Origin: an uncultured Lachnospiraceae bacterium
GTDB taxonomy: Bacteria; Bacillota; Clostridia; Lachnospirales; Lachnospiraceae
Assembly (NCBI GenBank): GCA_900542015.1
Contig: UQLY01000011.1
Coordinates: 34,534 to 98,533 of the forward strand
Direction: 5' to 3'
Length of the DNA: 64,000 nucleotides
Shown here in pieces: positions 52,846 through 61,652 of the stretch. The position numbers and the translations under genes were made by a program. Within the stretch, counting starts at the first letter, position 1. Each line of letters opens with the position of its first letter. The notes beneath the pieces were generated by a model. The model did not search any database. It saw only the letters and a list, made by a program, of their open reading frames with translations, and was not told where the DNA came from.

Positions 52846-53538
52846 CTAAATATTCCGGTTTTTATCTCTGTTTTTACGATTAAAATATGCTAACACTCTC
52901 AGCACAGCAAAGCCTGCAACGGCAATTCCGACAAAAAACAGAACCGCAATACGGCTGATCTGCTCCGCCCCCGCTCCCAACCGGGTGTAGCAAGCCGCCA
53001 GCGCCGCCGTAAAGACTACCGCGCAAACGACGCTGATCAACAGATCACGAAACGGCGTACTTTGAACGCCTGATCCGTTCTCCCATGCGCCGTAATGTAC
53101 CATAATTCCAATATAGGTCGCTCCGCCGACCAGCAAAACCGCCGTTTCTCCTATTACAAACGCCAAATCTCCGGTCACAATCAGTTGTATTATAATTGCC
53201 GCCACACACAGGATAAAGGTCAGCCCGAATGCAATGTTTCCGGCTTTTGCCGCCTTTTCCTTTTCCAGTTTGCTGTAATCCGCTACTTTTGATAATGTTT
53301 CCTTTAAATCCTTGTCCATATTCCCGCTCTTCCTTTCTCCGTTCAAAATTTCTTTCACTTCCACATCATAAAACTCCGCCATTTGAATCAGAATACTCAA
53401 ATCCGGCATGTTCGTTCCCGTTTCCCATCTGGAAACCGTTCTTCCCGATACAAAAAGGATTTCCGCAAGCGCCTCCTGAGTCAACCCTTTTTCTTTCCGA
53501 AGCTCTTTTAAAAATGCTCCTATCTTTTTTGTATCCAT
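52846..53538 (-). CDS. XRE-family regulator with C-terminal membrane domain
   Basis: 230 residues. An N-terminal helix-turn-helix (IGAFLKELRKEKGLTQEALAEILFVSGRTVSRWE, about 6-39, recognition helix VSGRTVSRWE) is followed by a linker and four hydrophobic helices (about 98-220). Membrane-tethered XRE proteins of this layout are common in Clostridia and sense envelope or membrane signals. AAGGAGG precedes the ATG. It is upstream of, and on the same strand as, the restriction operon but separated from it by its own terminator. Confidence 0.9.
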   Translation of the reverse strand: MDTKKIGAFLKELRKEKGLTQEALAEILFVSGRTVSRWETGTNMPDLSILIQMAEFYDVEVKEILNGERKSGNMDKDLKETLSKVADYSKLEKEKAAKAGNIAFGLTFILCVAAIIIQLIVTGDLAFVIGETAVLLVGGATYIGIMVHYGAWENGSGVQSTPFRDLLISVVCAVVFTAALAACYTRLGAGAEQISRIAVLFFVGIAVAGFAVLRVLAYFNRKNRDKNRNI

Positions 53539-53772
53539 TTTTTAACCTCCTTTCGGTTGTATCCTACCGCAAGTCTGATCCGAACAACACGACACAGAGC
53601 GAGAAATGCCGTATTTTGGGGACCAGACATGATTGTCCTGTCAGAGATTCCTAAAATCTGCAATATCATGATATAATAGAAACCAGCCGTTAAATCAGCA
53701 ATGAACGCCCGGAACAGGCGCTCGTTCATCACAAGCGGCTGCAAAAACAACTCTCGCGAAAGGTTTATGCCT

Positions 53773-54561
53773 ATGATATATGAAATAACCGATATGAGCA
53801 AGGTCCCGCCATTATTTAATAACTGGGAGGAAACCCTGATCTGGTCCTGTCTGCAAGGCATTATGGGGAAAATATATGGGAATCATCCGAACGCTCCGAC
53901 AGCGGCTGTTGCCGTTCTGGGTGATTTTGCTTTTTTTGCCGGAACTCCGAGTATGGAGCTGGTTTCTTATAAACCCGACCGGCGCACGCAGGATATGATG
54001 ATTATGGTTCCCCAAAATGAAGACTGGAAACGTCTTATCACATCATGCTACCGCGAAAAAGCAAAAGTCTTTTCCCGCTACGCCATCAAAAAAGAACCGG
54101 ATATATTTGACAAAGATAAATTGGAGAAGATCGCCGCTTCCCTGCCGGAGCAATATAAAATCCATATGATTGATGAGCAACTTTTTCAAATGTGCAGAGC
54201 GGAAAACTGGAGCGCAGATTTTGTATCGCAGTTTCCAACCTATCAGGATTATCATGACCTCGGATTAGGTGTGGTAATTTGTAAAGACTCTGCCATTGTA
54301 TCCGGTGCCTCCTCTTACTCCAGATACCGCGAAGGCATTGAAATCGAAATCGATACCCGAAAAGACTACAGACGCAAAGGATTAGCCTCTGTATGCGGAG
54401 CAAAACTGATATTGGAATGCTTAAAACGAAATTTATACCCCAGTTGGGACGCCCACAATCTGGAATCTGTGGCGCTTGCTGAAAAGTTAGGGTACCATTA
54501 CAGCCATGCTTATACGGCGGTTGAGATATCGGACTATTCTTTGTACTATCAGCGCAAATGA
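53773..54561 (+). CDS. GNAT family acetyltransferase (GNAT_acetyltran type)
   Basis: About 262 residues. The N-terminal two thirds (about 1-165) are the pseudo-GNAT half typical of this two-domain family; the C-terminal third has the acetyl-CoA loop IEIDTRKDYRRKGLASVCGAKLILE with R-x-x-G-x-A, and LGYHYSHAYTAVEI as the last strand. It acetylates an unknown substrate. The ATG at 53773 is preferred (AAAGG 9 bases upstream) over one two codons earlier. It runs divergently from the XRE gene. Confidence 0.85.
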   Translation: MIYEITDMSKVPPLFNNWEETLIWSCLQGIMGKIYGNHPNAPTAAVAVLGDFAFFAGTPSMELVSYKPDRRTQDMMIMVPQNEDWKRLITSCYREKAKVFSRYAIKKEPDIFDKDKLEKIAASLPEQYKIHMIDEQLFQMCRAENWSADFVSQFPTYQDYHDLGLGVVICKDSAIVSGASSYSRYREGIEIEIDTRKDYRRKGLASVCGAKLILECLKRNLYPSWDAHNLESVALAEKLGYHYSHAYTAVEISDYSLYYQRK

Positions 54562-54588
54562 TGATCCGGTGTTTTCATAAAAAAACGA

Positions 54589-54619
54589 TTGACTCTGACG
54601 TAACGTGATACTGTATGCT
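54589..54619 (+). promoter_or_regulatory. MerR-type promoter with long spacer, before the TipAS gene
   Basis: TTGACT (54589-54594) and TATGCT (54614-54619) are 19 bases apart, the over-long spacing typical of MerR-activated promoters. A dyad ACGTaACGT sits in the spacer at 54598-54606. The gene probably activates itself. Confidence 0.68.
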
Positions 54620-54695
54620 ATTTTCATAGAAACAAAATAGATCCAAGCCGGCAATTTCTATCTTGTTTCTCCACTAATGAAGGGAGCTGATAAGC

Positions 54696-55568
54696 ATGAA
54701 AACCATAAGCCAGGTTGCAAAATTAACGGGAATCAGCATACGCACGCTGCAATACTATGATGAAATCGGGCTGTTAAAGCCCAGCGATTTAACCCAATCC
54801 GGTTATCGCTTATACGATGACGAAGCATTGCAAAGGCTTCAGCAAATTCTGTTTTTCCGGGAATTGGGCTTCAAGCTAAAGGACATCGGGAGATTTCTCG
54901 AAAGCCCCGATTTTGACCGGATTGCCGCTTTTAAAAAGCAAAAAGAGTTGCTTCTTCTGAAACGCAACCGGATAGAAAAGCTGATACAGCTTCTTAGCCG
55001 TTTGGAGAAAGGAGAACAATGTATGAGTTTTAAAGAATTTGATTTGTCCGATTATATCAATGCTTTGGAAGATTTCAAATCCAATCAGACAGAAGAAATT
55101 ATCAAGCACTGGGGAAGCGTCGAAAACTTTGATCTGTTCATTCAGAAAATCAAAGACGACGAATCCGAAGTGGCAAAGCTTGCAATTCAGCAATTCGGCA
55201 GTATTGAAAAATACACCGAAGAAATGAAACATAATCTGGAACATTTCTCTGAAATTATGAATAACTGGTACGCACAAATACCGGAAGAAATGCGCGGAGA
55301 AGATAAATTTCTCAAATTAGCCTCCCACAAAGGCGAGGATGTCGCATCCGGGCGCGTACAAGATATTGTGACGGAGATTATTGCCTATGCACAGGAAAAC
55401 GCCTCGTATGAATTAGTCGGAGATAACGACAATTATTGCAAAATGATCATAGAGCTCTACTCCAATGATTATCTGAAAACCTTAACCGACACCAAATACG
55501 GAACAGGCAGTTGCGATTATATTGTAGAAGCTTTCCGCTATCGCCTGTGCAAAACGGCTGCCAACTAG
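54696..55568 (+). CDS. MerR-family regulator with TipAS ligand-binding domain
   Basis: 290 residues. The MerR winged helix (ISQVAKLTGISIRTLQYYDEIGLLKPS, about 4-30, then GYRLYDDEAL) is followed by a dimerisation helix (about 75-115) and a TipAS-like all-helical domain (about 150-285, with YTEEMKHNLEHF and YCKMIIELYSNDYLK). TipAS domains bind thiopeptide or other amphipathic drugs and switch the regulator on. The likely target is its own 19-bp-spacer promoter. GGGAG precedes the ATG. Confidence 0.92.
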   Translation: MKTISQVAKLTGISIRTLQYYDEIGLLKPSDLTQSGYRLYDDEALQRLQQILFFRELGFKLKDIGRFLESPDFDRIAAFKKQKELLLLKRNRIEKLIQLLSRLEKGEQCMSFKEFDLSDYINALEDFKSNQTEEIIKHWGSVENFDLFIQKIKDDESEVAKLAIQQFGSIEKYTEEMKHNLEHFSEIMNNWYAQIPEEMRGEDKFLKLASHKGEDVASGRVQDIVTEIIAYAQENASYELVGDNDNYCKMIIELYSNDYLKTLTDTKYGTGSCDYIVEAFRYRLCKTAAN

Positions 55569-55733
55569 AACAGAGGGGACGAAATTCCTGCCTCTATAAA
55601 AATGTTTGCGTTGCATTTACCGTCCGGGGTTTTGGGTTTTACTTTACATTTACCTTCTGTCAATTTATAATATTATTTATAGAAAATGAAAGAAAAATTG
55701 CGGTTCTAACGATAACTGTCCGTATTTTTTCTT

Positions 55734-56261
55734 TCATTTTTCTTTCTTGCAAACTTTTTCAGCCGCTACTTTCCTCTCCATAATCTCATAAACCAGCTTC
55801 ACATTATTTTCCAATTCATATATCCCATGTCCCACCGTTTTATAGCCTCTATGTTCATACAGACAAGCTGCCGGAAGAGATGCGTCTAAAATAGCCGTAT
55901 CGTGCGTTTTTGCAATTTCATTTTCCAAAAAATCCATAATTTGCGTGCCGCAGCCTTTATTTTGACAGGCGGGCAGCACATATACCCCTGTAATATGATT
56001 ACCGTCAAAACAACCTGTTCCAACAATCACCTGACCGTCCATTAAAGCGCCCATATTTCCCGACGCTATGCCGTCCAAAACGTGTTCTTTACTATGATGT
56101 CTGCAAAAGAAATCCACTACTTCCTTGGGATAATAGTTAGGATATATTGCTTGAATCGTTGTATGCAAAACATTACAAATTCCATCTGCCATGTCAGAAG
56201 TTGCCCGTATATATTTCATTTCTTTAAAAAAATCCCCTTCCTTTATCTTCGCTTTACCCAT
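55734..56261 (-). CDS. GNAT family N-acetyltransferase
   Basis: 175 residues, or 161 if translation begins at the inner ATG (56219, MKYIRATSD), which looks more like a typical GNAT start. The acetyl-CoA motif is VYVLPACQNKGCGTQIMDFLE (about 92-112, Q-x-x-G-x-G) and the end has LYEHRGYKTVGHGIYELEN. Substrate unknown. The outer ATG overlaps the TAA of the MBL gene (TAATG), implying coupled translation; the operon order is acyltransferase, MBL, GNAT. Confidence 0.85.
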   Translation of the reverse strand: MGKAKIKEGDFFKEMKYIRATSDMADGICNVLHTTIQAIYPNYYPKEVVDFFCRHHSKEHVLDGIASGNMGALMDGQVIVGTGCFDGNHITGVYVLPACQNKGCGTQIMDFLENEIAKTHDTAILDASLPAACLYEHRGYKTVGHGIYELENNVKLVYEIMERKVAAEKVCKKEK

Positions 56262-56884
56262 TAGCGATTTTGTTTTTGCCTCCCATGCCCAAAGTAAATC
56301 ATTTTATCTCCTAATCCGCTGACAGATGCAGCGCTTGCTAACATTTCCTGTTCATCCGTGTAAAGCATAGCTATTGTCGGATAAAACATATTCATTAACG
56401 CATCCCCGACAAACAAATTATCTTCTACTTCTATTCCAATCGAACCCTTTGTATGTCCCGGCAATTCTATAATCTTTGCCTCCACACCAAAGTCGCTCAA
56501 ATCATCGCCATCTTCTAAATAAATGGTTGGCTCAAACGCTTCTAAGCTGTCTTTTTCAAAACTGCTTAGAGATACAGATAATACCATTTTCCCAAGAAAT
56601 GTCTTTGCCGATAAAGGTTGTTCTCTATTATCCGGTATCAGATTCCGATCTTTTTTACTCATGGCTATTGGAATATGCAAAGCCTTCGCAAGATAAGCTG
56701 CATTTTGACAATGATCCATATGACCATGTGTGAGCACAATTAGCCCCACGTGAAACTCTCTGCACTTTTCCAAAATCCTCTCACGATACTTCTTTCTGCC
56801 GGTATCAATCAATATAGCCTTGTCATGATCGGCTACAATATAACAGTTCACATTGCCGCCTGGTATTCTATGTATTTTAACCAT
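56261..56884 (-). CDS. Metallo-beta-lactamase-fold hydrolase
   Basis: 207 residues. The zinc motif LTHGHMDHCQNA (HxHxDH, about 51-62), the second His in LPGHTKGSIG and the bridging Asp in NLFVGDALMN, and the final His in MIYFGHGRQ are all there. This is a compact glyoxalase-II-like MBL protein; beta-lactam hydrolysis should not be assumed. It starts 10 bases after the acyltransferase stop. Confidence 0.92.
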   Translation of the reverse strand: MVKIHRIPGGNVNCYIVADHDKAILIDTGRKKYRERILEKCREFHVGLIVLTHGHMDHCQNAAYLAKALHIPIAMSKKDRNLIPDNREQPLSAKTFLGKMVLSVSLSSFEKDSLEAFEPTIYLEDGDDLSDFGVEAKIIELPGHTKGSIGIEVEDNLFVGDALMNMFYPTIAMLYTDEQEMLASAASVSGLGDKMIYFGHGRQKQNR

Positions 56885-56894
56885 AATAAATATC

Positions 56895-57962
56895 TCACCC
56901 TCCGATTATTTTTCTAACAACCGAAATCAATTTTATCAAATGATACGCCGACACCGTCAGCAAAAAACTGCCAATGCAAATACTAAATACCTGCACTAAT
57001 AAAATGTCACAGACCTGTACGACATAATACGCCAAAGCCACCAAAATAGACTGATGCAAAATATAGATTGGATAGGACGCCTGATTAAAATACCTTGTAA
57101 ATCCCGTTCTCCTGTCCAGAAATCCTTTTCCCACAACAAGCAAAACCAGTATTGTAATCCACCCAATAAAATTTACCCACAAATCTCCATAATAAGAAAA
57201 GCAAAAATACAATGTCCCCGACATAAACGTTCCAATTACGCACAATGCCGCTAGCCATTTTATATTTTTTTCAAGTTTTTCTATTATGAAATCATTGCTC
57301 AACACATAATATCCTATCAAATAAAGCGCCAGGTTTTTTCCCAGACTGAATCCACCGAAATTGCCCAGATAATACATTAACCATATCGGAATAAATAAAA
57401 ACAGCACTCCAAATACCGGCATCTTTTCTACACTGACCGCCAATTTCTCATATGAAACGAAACGGAACAAAAGCAAAGTAACCATTGAAATTAAAAACAG
57501 ATACAGGATGAACCACAGATGCCCCACGGTAAAAGCTCCGTCATAACCGGTAAAGTCTGTAAGGTGGGTAAAAAAGTATTTCCAGTTATCCAAAAGACTT
57601 CCTTCATAGTGATCAAAAAATTTCCTTGCATACAATGTTTGAAACGGCACGAAAAGAATCATTCCGCTAACAAACGGAAGCAACAATTTACTTACTCTTT
57701 GTATCACAAATTCTTTATTTGTTCTTTTTCCTAATGCGTATCTTGCACTCATTCCCGCCAGGACAAAAAGTAACGGCATAAACCATGGATTTACTAACAC
57801 AATCAATGTACTTAATATTTTGTTTTCTCCCTGCCAGATATAAAATTGAGAACCGAAATCATTCCAAATCATAAACGTATGTATCGGAAATAACAGCAAA
57901 ATCGTTAAATTCCGCAGATTATCGATATAATGATATCTTATTCCTTTCCCCTGATCTTCCAT
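56895..57962 (-). CDS. Acyltransferase family 3 integral membrane protein
   Basis: 355 residues with about ten membrane helices. The N-terminal YIDNLRNLTILLLFPIHTFMIW contains the conserved Arg and the catalytic-type His of acyltransferase 3 proteins, and NPWFMPLLFVLAGMSARYALGKR is the second family block. Members O-acylate sugars or lipids at the cell surface. GGGGGAAAG precedes the ATG at 57962. First gene of a three-gene unit with the MBL and GNAT genes. Confidence 0.9.
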   Translation of the reverse strand: MEDQGKGIRYHYIDNLRNLTILLLFPIHTFMIWNDFGSQFYIWQGENKILSTLIVLVNPWFMPLLFVLAGMSARYALGKRTNKEFVIQRVSKLLLPFVSGMILFVPFQTLYARKFFDHYEGSLLDNWKYFFTHLTDFTGYDGAFTVGHLWFILYLFLISMVTLLLFRFVSYEKLAVSVEKMPVFGVLFLFIPIWLMYYLGNFGGFSLGKNLALYLIGYYVLSNDFIIEKLEKNIKWLAALCVIGTFMSGTLYFCFSYYGDLWVNFIGWITILVLLVVGKGFLDRRTGFTRYFNQASYPIYILHQSILVALAYYVVQVCDILLVQVFSICIGSFLLTVSAYHLIKLISVVRKIIGG

Positions 57963-58160
57963 CAACTTTCCCCCACCATACTCAGTCCCGCCTTAAAATT
58001 CCCTAAGCATTTGCTTTACCCGTCCTCCCCAAGCAACAATTCTTTTGCGTGAAACAAACAGTCCTTTCTATTATAACTGATGTAATTATTATCAATCATA
58101 AAGAATTATATGGAAAAATGCAATCATAATATATGAAAATTTCGACAGGTGCCCCGAGAC

Positions 58161-58331
58161 AAGAAAAAAGCGGTCAGAAACTAATCCGATCCGCTTTTTT
58201 CTCCCTTTTACACAGACATTATTATAAAGCGGCAGCACAGGATATGTAAAGGAAAAGACATAGTGCAGAATCAATGAAATTTAACAAAAATTTTGAATTA
58301 TGGACAGAAATCGCGTGGCAAAAAGAAAATG
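58161..58331. repeat. Direct repeat, left copy, flanking the BlaI/M56 module
   Basis: About 171 bases, roughly 85-90% identical by eye to 60485-60655, same orientation. It contains a terminator hairpin (AAAAAAGCGG/CCGCTTTTTT, 58164-58200) that is orphaned here: no plus-strand gene ends before it. The remaining bases of the 456-bp gap hold the BlaI promoter and operators. Confidence 0.9.
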
Positions 58332-58345
58332 GAGAATAATAAATA

Positions 58346-58400
58346 TTGACAGAAAATGACTATCGTGATAGTATTCTAATAGAATTACTATTGCAATAGT
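58346..58400 (+). promoter_or_regulatory. BlaI-type promoter with two operators
   Basis: TTGACA (58346-58351) and TAGTAT (58369-58374) have a 17-base spacer. Two dyads match the BlaI/MecI plan: ACTATCGTGATAGT (58359-58372), overlapping the -10, and ACTATTGCAATAGT (58387-58400), 28 bases on, before the ribosome binding site. A repressor dimer on each would block transcription. Confidence 0.92.
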
Positions 58401-58418
58401 CATTTTAGGAGGGAGCCA

Positions 58419-58778
58419 ATGGAAATAAAGTTATTTGATTCAGAGTTAAAGGTAATGGAAGTATTGTGGAAAAAAGGTGATTTAACCGCCGGTCAGATTT
58501 CAAAGATACTGAGAGAGGAAATCGGCTGGAACAGAAATACAACTTATACAATTATAAAAAAATGTATAGAAAAAGGAGCCATTGAGCGTATTGAACCTAA
58601 ATTTATCTGCAAAGCAACCATTTCTAAGGAAGAGGTTCAAGCCTACGAAACAGAGGAACTGATTGACAAAATGTTTGACGGCTCTAAGAAACAGTTTTTT
58701 GCTGCATTGTTGTCCGAAAAAACTTTAACGCATGATGAATTACAGCAGTTAAAGGATTTGGTAAATCAAATGGAGTGA
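58419..58778 (+). CDS. blaI: BlaI/MecI/CopY family repressor
   Basis: 119 residues. The winged helix has LFDSELKVMEVLWKKGDLTAGQISKIL (about 4-30), NRNTTYTIIKKCIEKGAIERIEPKF (recognition helix and wing) and the C-terminal dimerisation helices ending LQQLKDLVNQME. In this family the paired M56 peptidase triggers cleavage of the repressor. AGGAGGGAG precedes the ATG. The signal sensed is unlikely to be a beta-lactam, because the partner lacks a penicillin-binding domain. Confidence 0.93.
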   Translation: MEIKLFDSELKVMEVLWKKGDLTAGQISKILREEIGWNRNTTYTIIKKCIEKGAIERIEPKFICKATISKEEVQAYETEELIDKMFDGSKKQFFAALLSEKTLTHDELQQLKDLVNQME

Positions 58779-58788
58779 GGTGAAGCTA

Positions 58789-60420
58789 ATGTTGCTCAAA
58801 ATGAGTATTTCCGGCAGTATACTAATCATGTTGATTATCATTTTACGCTCCTTTGCCTTAAACAAATTACCGAAAAGGGTATTTGTATTACTGTGGAATA
58901 TTGCATTGTTGAGGTTATTGATACCTTTTGATTTGCCGATTCACTATGGGATCGCTTCGCCCGCTGCAAAAATAGTAAATAACGGCATCGAATTATACAA
59001 TGCTTCTAACAATTTGATACCACGGGGAAATACTGAGGATCTGATTGCTGAAACAACAAATATAAAGCCGTGCAGTAACACATGGGTAACGATTATCTGG
59101 CTGACTGGCACAATCGCATTACTTTTGATATTTGGAGTGCTTTATTTTAAAGAATATCGAAAGATGCAATCCGCATTACCCGTTACAAAAGAAACCGAAG
59201 ATTATTTAAAGTCAGTGGTAACAATTCCAAAACGAACAAAGTTACTGGTATCGGACAGGATTTCCACGCCTTTAACCTTTGGTATATTTTCGCCCAAAAT
59301 CATATTTCCGAAAATTTTGAAATCGTCAGATAGTAAGGAAATAAAATATGTGCTTACGCATGAAATGATTCACATAAGAAGATTTGATAATCTTTGGAAA
59401 ATTATTATGTTGATGGCGGTAAGTATTCACTGGTTTAATCCGCTTGTCTGGATTATGTATATTCTTTTTAACCGTGATATAGAGTTATCATGTGATGAAA
59501 AAGTAATCGCTCTTTTGGGTGAAACCACAAAAAAGGAATATGCTATGGCACTTATCAATTTAGCAGAAAAACAGTACCACTGGTCGTTCTTCTCTAATGG
59601 ATTTGGGAAGAACGCCATACAGGAAAGGATTGTGGCAATTATGAAGTTTAAAAAAGCAACTTATATAAGCGCAGGGTGTGCGGTTCTTTTATTAGCAGGA
59701 GCTACTACCGTATTCGCACAAAATGATTCTAAAGCTGCAAATACAGATAACCATTATTTGTATGGTGACAGCGAGGGCATAGACGCCAGTGCAAGTTCTA
59801 TTCGTGCGGTCGCTAATTCGGAACGGTTTTCAGAATACGAAAAATACGGTTTATCATATGATTCATATGCTAATCATTTGATTTATGATGGAAAGATTGT
59901 AGGATATTTTAAAGATGAAACATCTGCGGGGACATATACTCGTGTGCTCGACAGCGCCGGAGTAATAGGTGTTGTTGTATCAAGAGATTCCGATTATCAG
60001 CTTATGGGATTAGAAAAGACAGATATACCGAATAATGGTTCTTCGACTGAAAACATTGTGCCGGAAGATAGGCAGGATTCTACTTCCGCAGAAAATAATA
60101 CAGTAAATGATATCACCTATGAGACAAATATAGCAAGTGAGAATACGGGCGTAATATCTTTGGAAGATACTGATTATGAAGAGGGTGACGGTAAAAACAG
60201 TCTGACATTAAAAGATTATGAATCTTATGGTATATCATATGATTCATCTAAAGCCGTTTGGATATATAATGGAAAGCAGATTGCAGGTCTGATAGATAAT
60301 GGCAATATATATGTCGATGGAAGTACCGATATTCCTTCTGTATATCTTCAAATCAGTCAAAAATCCGTACAGGAAATTTCACCAAAACAGTTTAATGAAT
60401 TGATGAATAATGCGGATTAA
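58789..60420 (+). CDS. BlaR1-like M56 metallopeptidase with novel duplicated sensor domain
   Basis: 543 residues. Membrane helices cover about 7-27, 31-47 and 100-119; the zinc motif HEMIH is at 191-195 with LVWIMYILFNRDIELSCDEKV (third ligand region) following; a further helix lies at about 297-315. The extracytoplasmic C-terminus (about 316-543) is not a penicillin-binding domain: it has two related units, YEKYGLSYDS...IYDGKIVG and YESYGISYDS...IYNGKQIAG, joined by a Thr/Asn/Glu-rich linker. The ATG at 58789 follows GAGG; a GTG three codons earlier overlaps that site. It is cotranscribed with the repressor gene, 10 bases apart. Confidence 0.88.
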   Translation: MLLKMSISGSILIMLIIILRSFALNKLPKRVFVLLWNIALLRLLIPFDLPIHYGIASPAAKIVNNGIELYNASNNLIPRGNTEDLIAETTNIKPCSNTWVTIIWLTGTIALLLIFGVLYFKEYRKMQSALPVTKETEDYLKSVVTIPKRTKLLVSDRISTPLTFGIFSPKIIFPKILKSSDSKEIKYVLTHEMIHIRRFDNLWKIIMLMAVSIHWFNPLVWIMYILFNRDIELSCDEKVIALLGETTKKEYAMALINLAEKQYHWSFFSNGFGKNAIQERIVAIMKFKKATYISAGCAVLLLAGATTVFAQNDSKAANTDNHYLYGDSEGIDASASSIRAVANSERFSEYEKYGLSYDSYANHLIYDGKIVGYFKDETSAGTYTRVLDSAGVIGVVVSRDSDYQLMGLEKTDIPNNGSSTENIVPEDRQDSTSAENNTVNDITYETNIASENTGVISLEDTDYEEGDGKNSLTLKDYESYGISYDSSKAVWIYNGKQIAGLIDNGNIYVDGSTDIPSVYLQISQKSVQEISPKQFNELMNNAD

Positions 60421-60484
60421 ACAGCGGTACTTCTGCCGCCCTTTCATCTATTTGATAAAGCCAAATGGACAATATACCAAGTAA

Positions 60485-60655
60485 AAGAAAAAAGCGGTCA
60501 GAAACTAATCCGGTCCGCTTTTTTCTCCCTTTTACACAGACATTATTATAAAACGGCAAGGCATATATGTAAAGAAAAAGACATAGCGCAGAATCAACCA
60601 ATTTCAACAAAGATTTTAAATTATCGACAAAAATCGCGTAGTGAAAGAAGAATGA
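60485..60655. repeat. Direct repeat, right copy, containing the module terminator
   Basis: The counterpart of 58161-58331, same orientation. Its hairpin (60488-60524) directly follows the M56 gene and is a natural bidirectional terminator there. The rest of the 328-bp gap to the GNAT fragment (60656-60748) is AT-rich and shows nothing else. Confidence 0.9.
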
Positions 60656-60748
60656 ATTGTGTGTAAAAGACTTGCATTAGCATCTATTTTCATATTCTTC
60701 ATTATTTTTCCTCTAAATTCACAATTGTTTCCTCTCCCTTAGGTATAA

Positions 60749-61048
60749 TTACAACCGGCAAACCATAATATATTCTTCTTCATGTTCCTTTACTACTGCA
60801 AAACCTGTTTTTCGATACATATTAACCGCATAATTTGCTTTCTGTACGGATAAAGATATCTGCTTATATCCTTTATTTTTCAAAAATTGCAGCATTTCTT
60901 TCATAAGCGCCGTACCTAACCCTAAGTTCCTGTATTCCTCATACAACGATATGGCAAGCGATGGCGTTTTATCGTCAATGTGTCCGTAGTCGTTCATAAT
61001 ACGCACCCATACTGCACCCACAATCTTTTCTTTCACTTCCACAACCAA
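60749..61048 (-). pseudogene. GNAT acetyltransferase fragment, N-terminus lost
   Basis: About 99 residues from the first internal start, with coherent GNAT sequence extending somewhat further upstream in frame (DIADFGKADDWCLVVEV). It holds the core KIVGAVWVRIMNDYGHID, the acetyl-CoA loop YRNLGLGTALMKEM and the C-terminal NYAVNMYRKTGFAVV. The roughly 40 N-terminal residues expected are missing; upstream sequence belongs to another GNAT gene in a different frame. It is probably a deletion remnant. Confidence 0.72.
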
Positions 61049-61383
61049 ACACCAATCATCCGCTTTTCCAAAATCAGCAATGTCTCTAACAGACCTCTTG
61101 CCAGTCCTCTTTTTCTATATTTCGCTTTTATAAAAATCCCTTCCAAGTACCCTACTGGACTTGAAGCTGTGCCTTCTACATAGTCATGTCTTAATCCACA
61201 TTGTGCGAAGCCAACTGCGCCTGCATCTGCCACTGCAATAAAAACTATCCCCTTATCTTTGCTAATATAATCGTAAAATTCCCTTGCCAATTCTTCAATG
61301 GTATGTGATTTCCACATCTGAATCGCCAATTTTGCTACTATCTGTACATCCTCCAAAGTTGCTACTCTAATATCCATTTTCAT
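61033..61383 (-). pseudogene. AAC(6')-like acetyltransferase fragment, C-terminus lost
   Basis: About 116 residues from the ATG at 61383 (TAGGAG upstream). The N-terminal two thirds resemble aminoglycoside 6'-N-acetyltransferases: MDIRVATLEDVQIVAKLAI, QCGLRHDYVEGTASSPVGYLEGIFI and YRKRGLARGLLE (acetyl-CoA loop). After that the frame reads an unrelated tail (EKRMIGVWLWK) which is the other GNAT gene out of frame. The C-terminal strand and helix needed for a working fold are absent, so resistance activity is not expected. Confidence 0.72.
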
Positions 61384-61464
61384 TATCACTCCTACAGCCG
61401 ATATAAGATTTATCCCTATTACTCCGCGCACAAATAGAGCCAAACTAGAGCCATTCGATAAAAC

Positions 61465-61504
61465 AAATGCCGGAAACCCGCATAAATACAGGTTTTCGGC
61501 ATTT
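61465..61504 (-). terminator. Terminator hairpin downstream of the DUF2971 gene
   Basis: AAATGCCGGAAACC and GGTTTTCGGCATTT pair (one G-T pair), followed on the minus strand by TGTTTTAT. It lies about 150 bases after the DUF2971 stop. Confidence 0.7.
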
Positions 61505-61652
61505 CTGTCCGTTATTCAAACTCGATTTCTGCAACTATATATTGTGTCTAATCATGTTTTACATTGCTATATTTTGTATAATTATTCTTGATATTCTATG
61601 CATTCTTTATCGTTTCGGGACTTTTTGCAAGCATTTTGCAATCACGAAATAT

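Noticed and set aside
55569..55733. Small gene or RNA between the TipAS and GNAT genes
   Set aside because: The stretch is AT-rich with no start signal, hairpin with T-run, or coherent frame.
58092..58274. 60-residue open frame, and a similar one at 60392-60610, sharing YNNVCVKGRKK
   Set aside because: Both are translations of the direct repeat with its terminator hairpin. The similarity comes from the DNA repeat; there is no start signal.
58419..60420. Beta-lactam resistance locus
   Set aside because: The repressor and peptidase are BlaI/BlaR1-like, but the sensor lacks a penicillin-binding domain and no beta-lactamase or altered PBP gene follows; the MBL gene at 56 kb is a generic hydrolase.
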